From contig JANBVO010000001.1 in NCBI GenBank assembly GCA_030052745.1, forward strand, positions 1,426,001 to 1,490,000: a stretch of DNA of 64,000 bases. Direction: 5' to 3'. The DNA is from Pleurostoma richardsiae (taxonomy: Eukaryota > Ascomycota > Sordariomycetes > Calosphaeriales > Pleurostomataceae). The position numbers were made by a program, and so were the translations under genes. The number at the start of each line of letters is the position of its first letter. Position 1 is the first letter of the stretch. Under the pieces are notes generated by a model. It saw only the letters and a program-made list of their open reading frames with translations, was not told the DNA's origin and ran no database searches. Positions 11,846 to 25,598 of this stretch are shown piece by piece.

Positions 11846-12397
11846 TCACTCCGGAGTTGGCTCCAGGCTTGTGAAGCTCGCCGTGAGCGTCTGGTTCAAC
11901 GCAGTGCATTGCTTCCCCGAGCCCGCTGCCAACGTATAGTTGGTTGACGTGCAGCTCAGCGCCGGTGCGATAGACCCTGCGGCTTCAAAACCGGAACTGG
12001 CTGTTCGTTAGACAAGGTCTCTGACCGGGCACCAAGACAAAACAGAGACTCACCTTGCGCTGCAGGCCGTCTCGATCACGGTCAACTTGCTGTTTTGCCA
12101 GATGAACTGGACCATAGAATCATCGCACGCATATCTCGCAGTCAGCCCAGGCTTGCTGACGACCGCCGAGGTCGAGTTCTTCTGGCAAGCAGTCGTGATC
12201 CCAGTTCCTTGATCCGAGAAGGTGAAGCCCAACGACGTCTCATTGCTTCCCGTCGCCGTCCACGTCGACAACTTCTGGATAGTGAATTGCTCGGGGTAGT
12301 CGCAGTCGTCCATAGCGACCAGTTCCTTAGGCAGGGAATACATGCGGAAAGATGCCGCAAGGGGGACGAGACAGGTCAGGAGGTAGGTGTACTTCAT
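11846..12397 (-). CDS. Small secreted cysteine-containing protein
   Basis: There are two exons, 12054-12397 and 11846-11996, separated by a 57-base intron with GTGAGT and CTAAC signals. The product has 164 residues. It starts with a signal peptide (KYTYLLTCLVPLAAS). The mature part has six Cys residues, in DDC, TAC, YAC, TAC, LSC and KQC contexts, an even number that suits three disulfides. The 3' splice site chosen (CCAG at 11997-12000) keeps the Cys pattern and ends in PTPE; a site three bases earlier would give an early stop. I do not recognise a domain. A small secreted protein of this kind could be a surface protein or an effector-like protein, but nothing in the sequence decides that. 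Confidence 0.75.
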
Positions 12398-13727
12398 ATT
12401 GGCTATTGAAGCGAATGAATGAAGCGAATGACAGAGAGAACAAGAGAACGAAAGTTGTGAGATTAAGCAATATGTTAATATGCCACCTTCACTTTGACAC
12501 CCAACGGAAGAAAAAGAGGGATAGAGAAGAGATGAGAAACAAGTGTTACTCCCAAAGACGACTGGAGATATAGGTACTTGCGCGGACTCGCCATGGTGGA
12601 GTTGTCGGCATGCTTTAACTTGTAAATGACGGAAGGTTGGGAGGCAAAGCGTAGGTCCCTTGCAGACCCGTTCCTGCAGATCCATCTTTCGGCAGAGGAG
12701 ACGGTGGGGGAGTGCAGATCTTGTGGCCTGCAATCACCCACCGACTCCCGTGCCAAGACATAGCAAGTGAAGGCTCCAAGCGACAGAATTCCCCGAAGGA
12801 ATGGGAGCCAACTTTGGCGGGCCTCTAGGAACGGGATCTCCCAGGAACAGGGTGCTAATTTGACCGCGCCGTTTCAGGCACCTGGCGATGACGATTGGCT
12901 TGCACAGCACTGCCTTTTGTTTCACGTTTCAACCGAGCAAAGGCAGGATTACCTCTGCCAAACCATGCAACCGTTGCAATCCAGGGGGGACCGTTGTGGC
13001 TGAATAGGCTCTCTGCATCATCTAGAGCTGTGACATGCTCGTATAGGGCTCTATATAGAGCTTGGGGGGAGGCGTCAGCGCCCAAAACTCGGTCTCGAAG
13101 CCCGCAACTCCCTTCTAGGGTCGGCAGGTCCACAAGCAAACCTCTCTTGAGCTGGGCGGATTGGACGGCCAGTACTCCGCAGGTCTCCATAGGCGTCGAT
13201 CCCCGGCGCCTGACGTGGCGGCATATCCGTGAATCGGGCGTCAGGGACGCGAACGCGATGCCAACCTCTCTGCCTCGCTAGTATTCTGGGGCATTGCTTG
13301 TGGCACGGTATGCCCGCTGCTCTCCGGCCACAAACTCGTCAATACGAGAGAAACCTATAGACACTGAGAAGAATAGTTAGGCCACCGTTAGGCGAAAGCG
13401 AAAAGTGAGAGGCGAAGAGAGTAAGACATCAATGTCCAAGACAGCAAACATCTCGGAGAGGATGGGTGCAGAGAAAAGGGGTTGGTTGACCGTAGGTGAG
13501 CCCGCAGTTTGGCAGTCAGAAGCCACACTTTAGCATTCCCAGCCACGTGCAGCCACTCCCGGCTCCCGAGGTCCACGTGACCCACAATTTCAACGCCAAA
13601 TTTATCAATCACCAAAAAAAGTTTCGAGAGCACGAAAAGCCGAGCCGAGCAAGCGACTGTCGACGACGAGCAACACAACCACCACCAACCGACCAATCCG
13701 ACAGCGCGATACGACAACGACGACATA
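12398..13727. other. Intergenic, divergent promoters
   Basis: This is the region between the small secreted protein gene (-) and the eL36 gene (+). It contains two CACGTG sites close to the eL36 start. No gene is seen. Confidence 0.6.
13544..13579. promoter_or_regulatory. Paired CACGTG (E-box) sites upstream of eL36
   Basis: Two palindromic CACGTG hexamers lie at 13544-13549 and 13574-13579, exactly 30 bases apart and about 150-185 bases upstream of the eL36 ATG. CACGTG is bound by Cbf1-type bHLH factors in fungi. A regulatory role here is inferred from position and spacing. Confidence 0.5.
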
Positions 13728-14464
13728 ATGGCCAAGGACACTGCTGCCCGGACCGGCCTGGTCACCGGCATCAACAAAGGACATGTGGGTGCTGTCTCCG
13801 TCTCACCTCGTGGAGGATCTCTGCGTTACCTTTCTCTCTACGAGGTACTCTGCGGATGATGGACGTTGATTGACACGGGAATTCTGTTCTGGAAAATGTA
13901 GAAAACTACCCCTCGCGTCTCCAAGCCTCGCGTTTCCCGTCTCAAGGGACGCCTGAGCAAGCGGACTGCTTTTGTCCGGGAGGTCGTTAAGGAGGTCGCT
14001 GGGTAAGTGTCTATTTCCCTTCAAGTTCTCACTCGAGGAGTCTACCACAGATAGGGAGATGCAGATGCCTGCTCTCCCGAAATCTGTGCGCACCTCGGCG
14101 GCAGCACAGAGACCCGACATTTCGGAGGCGCTGCAGGGAGCTCCGCGTTGAACTTCCTCACGGACAACCCTGCTCCTAGAGAAGAACGGCGCCTGTGTGA
14201 CCAAGGCGCAATCCGGACAAAAAAGCTGACATTCACCAACTGCAGCCTCGCCCCCTACGAGCGCCGAGTCATCGAGTTGCTGCGCAACAGCAAGGACAAG
14301 CGGGCACGCAAGCTCGCCAAGAAGAGAGTACGGCGCATCGATCTCACCTAAAGCTATGAGGCAGTTACTAACATAGTCGAAAGCTCGGCACTTTCGGCCG
14401 CGCGAAGGCGAAGGTCGAGGAGCTCACACGGGTAATCGCCGAGTCTCGCCGTGCCGGTCACTAA
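13728..14464 (+). CDS. RPL36: 60S ribosomal protein eL36
   Basis: There are four exons: 13728-13784, 13902-14002, 14246-14327 and 14384-14464, with introns of 117, 243 and 56 bases. The product has 106 residues, the normal length of eL36. The spliced protein reads through [78 protein letters not shown] and ESRRAGH, all typical of the family. It is a component of the large ribosomal subunit. The last intron ends at CGAAAG rather than at the nearer CATAG, because only that choice restores the LGTFGRAK frame. The 243-base intron 2 is the longest in this gene. I looked for snoRNA C/D boxes in it and saw none. Confidence 0.97.
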
Positions 14465-14806
14465 ACGGTCCGGATGAGATGGGTTGTTAGTGAGCATGGT
14501 TACGGCGCGGTTTGGCTTCTTGCTATGATGAATGACACGCATCACATATACCCGGAAAAGCTTCGATTTGCGGATTCGCTGCAGCTCTTGTGGGTAGCAT
14601 TTGGATTCGAGTAGCCAAACAATGGAATCGGATTCAGAAGGCAAAACAGCCGGTATCAAGACTTGAGACCCTCTATTTGCTAGACGGTTCTAAACTCGAC
14701 TGCCCACATGGCTTGAACCCTTCGTTCCTGAACTCCTTACAATGCCGGTCACGATACGTCCGAACCAAACCTCGAAACGTCAATGCTTTCCATTTGCGCC
14801 TGCCAT
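14465..14806. other. Short convergent intergenic
   Basis: These are the 3' flanks of the eL36 gene (+) and the UBX gene (-). Nothing else is seen. Confidence 0.6.
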
Positions 14807-16394
14807 TCATTTCTTTCCTGGCAGCTTGAGCCACTTGGGCAACTTCTTTCCACTGCCGCCTTCGCCACTGTTCTCCTTGCTGCTCTCCGCCTTGACATGC
14901 TTGATGACCTTCTCCTCGGGTTCTTCCTCCTGAGGAACGTCAGGGATCTCTAGTTTCTTCGCCTGACTTGCCACACTGCTCTTCAGAAACGGCTGCTTGC
15001 GGACAGCGTCCGGAACAGCGTCATCCCATACGAGGCTGACCAGCACGCGGCCCTCCATGCGATAGCCCTTGATGAGCTTGTGCTTGGCATCTGATCCGTC
15101 CTCAATGTGGCCTTTGCCGCCAGGGAGGACAAGCTTGAAAGGAGCCGTGTCACTCGCCATGACGGATCTCACAGCCTTGTAGAGAGTCGCCCCTGTGTCA
15201 TCTGGGGTGAACGTCCACTGGGCAGACGTCTCGTCGGGAAAGCGGACTTTGACGGACACGGACTTGATGGCGGCGAGTTTAGCTTCCTGCGCCGCGGCTT
15301 GTGCGGCTAACTCGCTGTCGGAGAGCAACCTCTTGTTGTGAGAACTTTCTAGCAAGCGCTGCTGATGGAGCTGGGCGTGCGCAATGGTTGGAATATATGC
15401 AGACTCGGCGTCCTCGATCAACGCCGCAGCTGGTGTCGTGGAGGTCGGAGCAGAGAATACGCCAACAGGGCGCAAAGGGTCGTGCTCTACTGCCGTGTCC
15501 ACATCCATTGGCTCCGAAATCAAAGCTGCGCCATCAGACGTAGATGGTGGTTGTAGTACCTCTGAAGCCTCTGCTGTATCGCCTTGAGCGGTAGTTCCTG
15601 ATAAGGCTTGCGTAACTTGCCCCTCTCCCGACTGTTCGGTTGGAGCCTGGGCCTGGGCAGTCGGATTCTGACCTTTTGATGAGTCTTCCTTGGGTCCGTC
15701 GGCCTCAGACTCCCTGAAGAATTGTTCAATGTCCTGCATTGCCTCCTGCAAAGTCCTGTCGGTTTTTTTGAAGGAAAGGTACATAAGCACGTTGCCCGAG
15801 TTGATGCCAAGTTGCGAAAGCGTCTTCTGAAATTCGGGCAGAGACGAGATCTCCCTCCCCATAACCAAAATCATAGGTGACTCATAGAACAACTGGCCGC
15901 TACCGCTCTCAGTGCCATTGTTCACTTGGGGAACTCCTCGGCCTGTGATGTTCAAGCTCTTGCCAGCTCCTACACCCGTGCTCTCGAAGTGTCGTAAAAG
16001 CTTCCATAGCGTAGTGTCGCTCCGGAACTTGTCGGTGAGTCTGCCGTTCGGGACACCATCTGCTTCGGGCTCGGGGAGCTTCAACGCCACGGTCACGACT
16101 GTAGGGCTGCTTGACTTGACGACGAGTTCAAGCTTCGCGCCTGATGTTAGGCCGGAAGTTCGGAAAGGGAGCGAGAGATCGAGCTGTTTCTTGTTATGCC
16201 TGTTGAGGCGCTTAGCAACATGTCCTTCTACAACAAAAAAGGACGGGTCAGACATACTTCAGGAGGAACTTATCGCTCGACAGCTTGAGCTTCTTGCACG
16301 CTTCCTCCAGCACATCGACCAAAAAGGTTCCAGGGCCGACTTTGACGTTCGCACGCCGAAAGTCCGTGGATATTACAACAACATGCGCAGACAT
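14807..16394 (-). CDS. UBX4: TUG/UBX-domain protein (Ubx4/ASPSCR1 type)
   Basis: There are two exons, 16258-16394 and 14807-16199, with a 58-base intron, giving 509 residues. The spliced N terminus (VVVISTDFRRANVKVGPGTF ... LSSDKFLLKHNKKQLDLSLP) is the ubiquitin-like TUG-UBL1 domain found in ASPSCR1/TUG and yeast Ubx4. The middle is low-complexity (Gln, Ala, Glu, Thr). A UBX domain lies at about residues 355-435 (VKVRFPDETSAQWTF ... YKAVRSVMA ... FKLVLPGG). The C-terminal tail is charged and ends KLPKWLKLPGKK. UBX proteins are adaptors of the Cdc48/p97 ATPase. Family members assist Cdc48 in ER-associated degradation and p97 hexamer remodelling. The first exon was needed to complete the first domain, because starting inside exon 2 would cut it in half. 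Confidence 0.88.
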
Positions 16395-17172
16395 TCTCGT
16401 TCCAGTTCTGCAGATCCGGCCCTACTCCGTGTCTTTAGGGGAAGCCGATGTTGAAGACAGCGTTTGGATCTCGCAGACGACCCCTCAGCGAGTCGATGGA
16501 CGATAGCGGGGCTAACGAGCTCCCCAGCCGCGACGGGAAGTGATGTGGAAGGCCAGCAAGGGGGGACAGATCTCGGGAAGAAATGCTAGAACGCGTAAGA
16601 GATATTCGTCTTTGTTTAGAGAAGAATCATGCCAGTCTTGAATCTGGAGTCATCAACGGATTGCAGTTTGTCTGGGCAAACCGTCGCATCGGCTATCGTA
16701 ATCAATTCCTACCTACGATCAGAGTCGCTCCAGGCAGCCTTGCCATGAGGTCAGAGCTCAGAATGCACCAGAAAGCTCAATGGCGGCCCCAATTCCTGGG
16801 GGAGTTGGCGCCCAATCAGGAAGCCGTGTCCGCTAATCTGTTAAGACAGTACACACGCCTCTCTGCAAATGACAGTCTAAATGTCGAGTTTCTGACTAAC
16901 GAAGCCGTTTCCCACTGCCAGGGGCCTTTTTCCGCTCCGGCCACGCCAGCTCAGGTTGCCTTGCAGGGCGCAGGTTAACCTTAGCAGAGCTCCTGGAGCC
17001 TCACCCACGAGGAAGCTGTCCAAGACCCAGCAATCCAACGGCGAACCAGCTTCATCCACCCCGGGCACTCTCCGCCACGACACCATCTGCCACGTACACA
17101 GTCCTTCACGACGAAACGCCAGTCTGAGAAACCTCTCCTCGATTTAATCGATCTTCGCCGTCACCACACAGC
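16395..17172. other. Divergent promoter region UBX4 / PUP3
   Basis: This is 778 bases between two divergently transcribed protein-quality-control genes, a Cdc48 adaptor and a proteasome subunit. Open frames here have no domain. A proteasome-control element was looked for by eye and none was obvious. Confidence 0.5.
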
Positions 17173-18027
17173 ATGGTAAGCACCTCCCTCGCGCGTAACC
17201 CAGCCAGACGGACATGGCCAGCTAACAACTCCTCTCACCAGTCGTCGCCCTTCTCAATAAGTCTGTTCCCGCCTCTCCGCGTCCTCCACCCTCGCTCCTC
17301 CTCGACTGCCCCGCTAACCCTCCCCCAGATGGCGGTGCCTGCGTCGCCATGGTCGGCAAGGACTGCGTCGCCATCGCGTGCGACCTGCGGCTGGGCCTGC
17401 AGGCCCTGACCGTCTCCAACAACTTCCCCAAGATCTTCCAGTACGGCGACGTGTTCCTGGGGCTGACGGGCCTCGCCACCGACGTGTCGACCGTGTCGGA
17501 CCTCTTCCGCTACAAGGTCAACATGTACCGCCTGCGCGAGGAGCGCAACATCGCGCCCACCACCTTCGCCAACCTCGTCTCCAGCAGCCTCTACGAGCGC
17601 CGCTTCGGCCCCTACTTCGTCAGCCCCGTCGTCGCCGGCCTCGAGCCCAAGACGGGCAAGCCCTTCATCTGCGGCTTCGACAGCATCGGCTGCATCGACT
17701 TCGCCAAGGACTTCATCGTCTCCGGCACGGCGACTGAGCAGCTGTTCGGCATGTGCGAGAGCTTGTGGGAGCCTGACCTGGTACGTCGTCTCCTCTGCCT
17801 CTCCTCTCTCTATCTTTCCTCTATCATATCCTGCAGGGCCTTGGCGCCCTCGGTGGTGCTGTCTGCTGACCGTCAACCCGCAGGGACCGGATGAGCTGTT
17901 CGAGACGATTTCACAGTCGCTGTTGAACGCTGTGGATCGTGATGCGTTGTCGGGCTGGGGTGCACATGTTTATATCATTGAGAAGGACAAGGTGACGAAG
18001 AGATTACTCAAGGGGCGGCAAGACTAA
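17173..18027 (+). CDS. PUP3: 20S proteasome subunit beta 3
   Basis: There are four exons: 17173-17175, 17242-17260, 17329-17780 and 17884-18027, with introns of 66, 68 and 103 bases. The product has 205 residues, the usual length for this subunit. The first coding exon is only the ATG and the second only 19 bases. Together they supply MSSPFSIN, and exon 3 continues [20 protein letters not shown]. Further hallmarks are [54 protein letters not shown] and [20 protein letters not shown]. Beta 3 is a non-catalytic subunit of the beta ring and lacks the N-terminal catalytic Thr. It is divergent from a Cdc48-adaptor gene. Confidence 0.97.
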
Positions 18028-18332
18028 TGGCTGGGTCGGGGAGAGAAGGTGGGTGGCTTGCGTAGCGCGTGAAGAAAGGCTCGCATTTTCCCGTAAGATG
18101 CGGATAGGACGAATGTATTATATCAATAGAGTCATCATCGACGGATCGCATGGTTCAATTTCACGGCATTGACAACGTATTGTATTTATGAGCGAGAAGC
18201 AAGTGCCCTCAACGCAACCCTTCTATCCATGTCGCGTGTAATGTACTTGTGATCTATACAGCTACGGACTGCCGTCTACATACATGCTTGTCCTCTAATG
18301 GTTCTATGCAGCAATGAACCTACACACCCCGT
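18028..18332. other. Short convergent intergenic
   Basis: These are the 3' flanks of PUP3 (+) and the calcium ATPase gene (-). Nothing else is seen. Confidence 0.6.
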
Positions 18333-21522
<3,190 letters not shown>

Positions 21523-22298
21523 CCTGACACCCGCTGCTTGACTGTCCTGAAGGTTGGCGGCGGGGTAAGATGAGTACTCGAGGGTCGAGGAAGAGGGGCG
21601 CAAATTTAGGAGGCTGAACGGTCCCGAGTGGGAAGTTACAAGTGCGTGTGGGACGAAAAAGTGAGAGACAGGACCATGCGCTGAGCTGAGCGGAGGATTC
21701 TGAGATGAAAAAAAGGCCCAAACGAAGTGAAGGGATCCAGAAAAGCGCGACTTCAAGTCTGCAACATGTCTTTAAAGAACGGGCTGTGGCGATGGGCGAG
21801 TCCAGAGTCCACAGTGAATTGATCTGCTCTACGTGTCAAGAAGGTTGCGACCTGCCTCACTAATCGAAGCGATTCTAGGCCAATCGACGCCCTAACCATA
21901 AATTGTTCTGCCGCTCGGTACCTTTCAGATAAGCCCTCACCGCCTTTGGCTCGGTAGCGATAACCGGGCGAACAAAGCGCCGAAGCCCAGCTGCGAACCA
22001 GGCACAACATGCCATTGGCCGCTTCCTTTTCAGCCCGATTCAAGCCTGCCGTTACAGCTGATACAGCTGATACAGCTGATGCATTGTGAGATCGTGGCCC
22101 GGCTGCCGAGTGCGTATCACGGATAGATACAAGATTGGCCGGCATTGGGAGGCAACTGGGTCTATCAACGACCCCGAGTCTCCGGGACTTAAATCGAGAA
22201 TACTTGGGCGGGCCACCTATACATAGTAATGCGTGGTATCATTACGGCATGGGCTCTCCTGAAATCCGTGCCATCCTTCATTATACATGAGACACATC
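21523..22298. other. Intergenic, calcium ATPase promoter
   Basis: This is the 5' region of the calcium ATPase gene, downstream of which (in plus coordinates) lies the 3' end of SEC10. It contains a three-copy 9-base tandem repeat at 22053-22079. No gene is seen. Confidence 0.6.
22053..22079. repeat. Three tandem copies of TACAGCTGA
   Basis: Three perfect 9-base copies lie about 530 bases upstream of the calcium ATPase start. Each copy contains the palindrome CAGCTG, which is also an E-box-type sequence. A regulatory role is only a possibility. Confidence 0.8.
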
Positions 22299-24942
22299 TC
22301 ACAGGCTCGCCAGAACACTCTGGATCCCGACACTGCTCGAGTCGTCCCTCCGCTGCACAAACGCCTTGAAGTCCGCCTTTGCAAGTTTCCGTCCTGGTCC
22401 GCTGGGCCCGGACCCCAGGTTACGCGACCTCTCCCTCAGCGCTTCTGGCCCGATGATGAACAGGTAACCGATCTCGGTGAGTACCTCAACGATGCTCTCG
22501 GCCTCCTTGGTCAATGGCCACTCCTTGAGCGTCGAGACGTACTTAGAGATGTCTTTGGTGACCATTAGGCCGCCGGTGGCGTTGACCTGGAACTTCTTGA
22601 AGTGCTCGAAGAGGAGCTTGTGTATAGCAAGTGCCAGCTCGCTGCTAAAAATCTCCAGGTTATGACCATCGATCGACCGGGATGCCAGTGCCGACACTTT
22701 GCCCAGGAAGGTGCAAATGGAGAGACACGTAGGCGTCTGCAAGGAGTCCACCATGCCCTCAAGGTCATTATCCCTGGGGCGAAAATCGACCTTCTTCTGC
22801 GTAGCTAGCGACTTGGTAACCCAGTTGACAACGACGTCCATTGTGCTCTTCATGACACTGTTAGTCTTTTTCTCGATCGACTCGATGGCCATCTTTGTCT
22901 GCGCCTCCATGCTGCGCCGGACGGTGGTATTGCCTTCAGCAAGCCGAATGAGCACCGTTGTGATAAATCGAGACATGATGTTGGTGATCGTCACGGCGGG
23001 GCGTATAGACGGCAGGTACGAGAGATCGGGCTCCATCTTCGCATTCTCGAGGGAAGTGGCTTGGTCGAGAGCGGCGTCAAGCGCTGTCTCAATGTAGACC
23101 TGCCCCATGGTTGTCAAGAGGAGATTCAGAAGGACGCTGACATCTTTAGGAGTTTCGCTCGTCGAGCCAAGCTCGAGCGTTCTTCGAACGCTCTCTGCCA
23201 GCCACGTCATCATTCTCTTGGCATTGGCAACACTGAGAACACCGTCCTCTTCCGTCACCTCGATCTCGTTCTTGTTGCTGCTGGTGTCTTGAAGCCCAGC
23301 TACTCGCAACATCATCGCCTTCTGCGTTGGCGTAAGCTCAGAGGATTCAAGTCGCTCCAAGTAGGCATCCTTCGCCGATGCGAGCAGCTGGCTTCCTTGT
23401 TGAGCGATAGCTGCCATGAAGCCCGAAGGAGCTTTCTTCCGCCTAGAATGGTAGATAGTGAACTTGAAGAGCAACGAGTTGTACAGCTCATCGAGGCTCT
23501 TCTTCTCTCTGTCGATGTATGAGGAGCCAACCAGATACGGCACAAAGAGCTCTTCCATCTGCTGGTCGAGCGTCTGGGATATCTGTGGGGATGCAGGCTC
23601 TGGGTTCTCCGTAAGACCGTGAGCCTTGGAGTCCTCGACCAGCGCGCTGATGTAGGTCCTTGCGGCGTGCAACGACCGCAGGAAAGCCAGGGCGGAAATA
23701 GTATTAGCCTTTTCCAATACCATTTCAAGTCGTTGCTGTATCGACTGCTGAAACACCCGTTGGATGAACTTGACCAGCACGGTCTCATAAAATGGAAAAG
23801 CGCGTTTGATGATGAACGCCTCCTCCTGCAAAACCATTCTAACTTCATCGACAAGAGCCTGCAAGCTCGGTTCGACACCAGGCGGATCGGAGTCAGGGTC
23901 GGCCAGCTGATCCCACATCTCACCGTCCGTCGTGACCTCGTCGTTCATGAGCTGGTCGCGGTCGATGAAGAACTGGTGCTGATTGACGAACATGGCAATG
24001 ACGCTGGCTCCTCCGTTAAAATCATACAAAACCTTCGCGCATTCCATCATGTCGTCAAAGTTCTGTCGGCGATAGCTGTTGTTGAACTGCTTCAGTAGGT
24101 CTTGCTCCAGCACCTCGGAGAACTTCTCTAGCACCTCGCGCGTGTTATGCTTCCTATTCACCCCGACGACCCCATTCGTAACCCCGTTCCCTCGAAATCC
24201 GTTCGTCTGACCCCACGATATGGGATCAAGCCTCTGGCTTATCCGCATTAACTGGCGTGCAATGACGGCACAGCGCACCTTGTTGTCCGGGCCACCTTGT
24301 CTTTGAATCTCTTCCAGAGACGTCAGCTGGCCGGTCTCGCAAACCTCGATCCAGCATTGTATGAGAAAATTGGCGTCCTGCGCTCTTGTCCTCTTCCGGT
24401 CCAACTCTTCCAGCTTCTCGCCTATCTGGACTGCAATATTACCTCCTCCGTCGGAGCGACTGCTCCTATCGAGACCGTTTGTAGAGGTTGGATTATTTAG
24501 GCTCAGATCCAGAGCCTCGAACTGAGCCATCGACTGGTCCAGTTTGTCGCCGAGGGTGTCCAGTGTCTGGTCATGCTGAATTTCTGCTCGGCGCACTTGA
24601 GAGAGGATTTCGGATTCGCGTTCTTGAAGCTCTTCCGAGAGTGACCCCAATTGCGATAACGCATCTGTCAGGAGTATAGAGTGTGAGCATATCTACATCA
24701 TATCATGTGAAGAGAGCGTGCGTAGTATAGGGCAGTTCCCTACTCTCGAATGTTCGGATCAAGGGTTTCGGGTCAAAGGCTTGCTGCGCAGGACCTGATC
24801 TGCGGTTTGCAGGGACAGCAGTCTCGGCAAGCGTGTCGACAAAGTCGCGGACAATGAAATCCTTGCTAGAGAAGTCTTCCAGTGTAAAGCTGGGCCCCGT
24901 TGGGAAGAGGGCTCTGGAAGAGCCGGACCCTGCCCTCTCCAT
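22299..24942 (-). CDS. SEC10: Exocyst complex subunit Sec10
   Basis: There are two exons, 24744-24942 and 22299-24664, with a 79-base intron, giving 854 residues. The N terminus reads SFTLEDFSSKDFIVRDFVDT, and the junction restores PLIRTFENALSQLGSLSEEL. The Sec10 core includes FSEVLEQDLLKQFNNSYR, MMECAKVLYDFNGGASVIAM, SRRKKAPSGFMAAIAQQG, TGGLMVTKDISKYVSTL and FIIGPEALRERSRNL. The protein is largely helical, with a coiled-coil-like N terminus (residues ~70-130). Sec10 belongs to the eight-subunit exocyst that tethers secretory vesicles to the plasma membrane, at the hyphal tip in filamentous fungi. The ATG at 24942 (MERAGSGS) was chosen because upstream in-frame codons offer no other ATG. Confidence 0.88.
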
Positions 24943-25598
24943 TGTTGAACCAGTCGGCCGTGGCTCAAGCCATGAAGCCGCAACGCGGTCGGTATTGGTG
25001 CACAGCACTAAGAACGCGCTGAAGAGCGGGTATACTCAACAAAGCAAGAGGGTATTGTTATCACAGTCTCCGATGCTTGACGTGAAGTCGCTAGGAACAG
25101 ACACTTGAGGCCTCGTCTGTCGCAAGTAGAGACAGTAGGGGATAGCTGGGGTACCTACAGTACTGCAAGGATCCCCCGCGTGCTTGGAGTTGGCGGCGGC
25201 TGACTCCACCGGAGCTAACACTTTCAGCCACGTTTCGATACACCGTAGGTACGCAGGTACCTACGTAATAGTGTGGCTGTAACAATCCATCCCACCAGCA
25301 AGCACATGTCGATTTCACGTTTTCCAGAGGTCAGATCTCACGTTTACTCGGCCCACATCATCTCCCCGTCGAGTCCAGGACAGAGCAGCGCAGCCATTGC
25401 GTATGTTCGGCTAGGCATCCGGAGGACATCGCATTCGCCCACGCTCAGGAAGCGCAGCGTCCAATGGTTCTGGCCAGCTTTCGTCCACTCTTTACTCCCT
25501 GATATCCCATAACCCATACCCATTTTCCCGCCAGCCTCATCTCCTCGTCCCTTACAGACTCGTTACCCTGTATACTCTACGAACCCTGAAGTATCGAA
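24943..25598. other. Divergent promoter region SEC10 / NUS1
   Basis: This is 656 bases between divergent genes. It contains an imperfect palindromic stretch of GTAGGTAC words around 25243-25265. No gene is seen. Confidence 0.55.

Noticed and set aside
14003-14245. Intron 2 of eL36 as a possible snoRNA host
   Set aside because: No paired C (RTGATGA) and D (CTGA) boxes or H/ACA features were seen in the right arrangement.
25243-25265. GTAGGTAC-type palindromic stretch as a regulatory site between SEC10 and NUS1
   Set aside because: It is short and imperfect. Similar GGTACC words occur elsewhere in the intergenic DNA, so no specific role can be argued.
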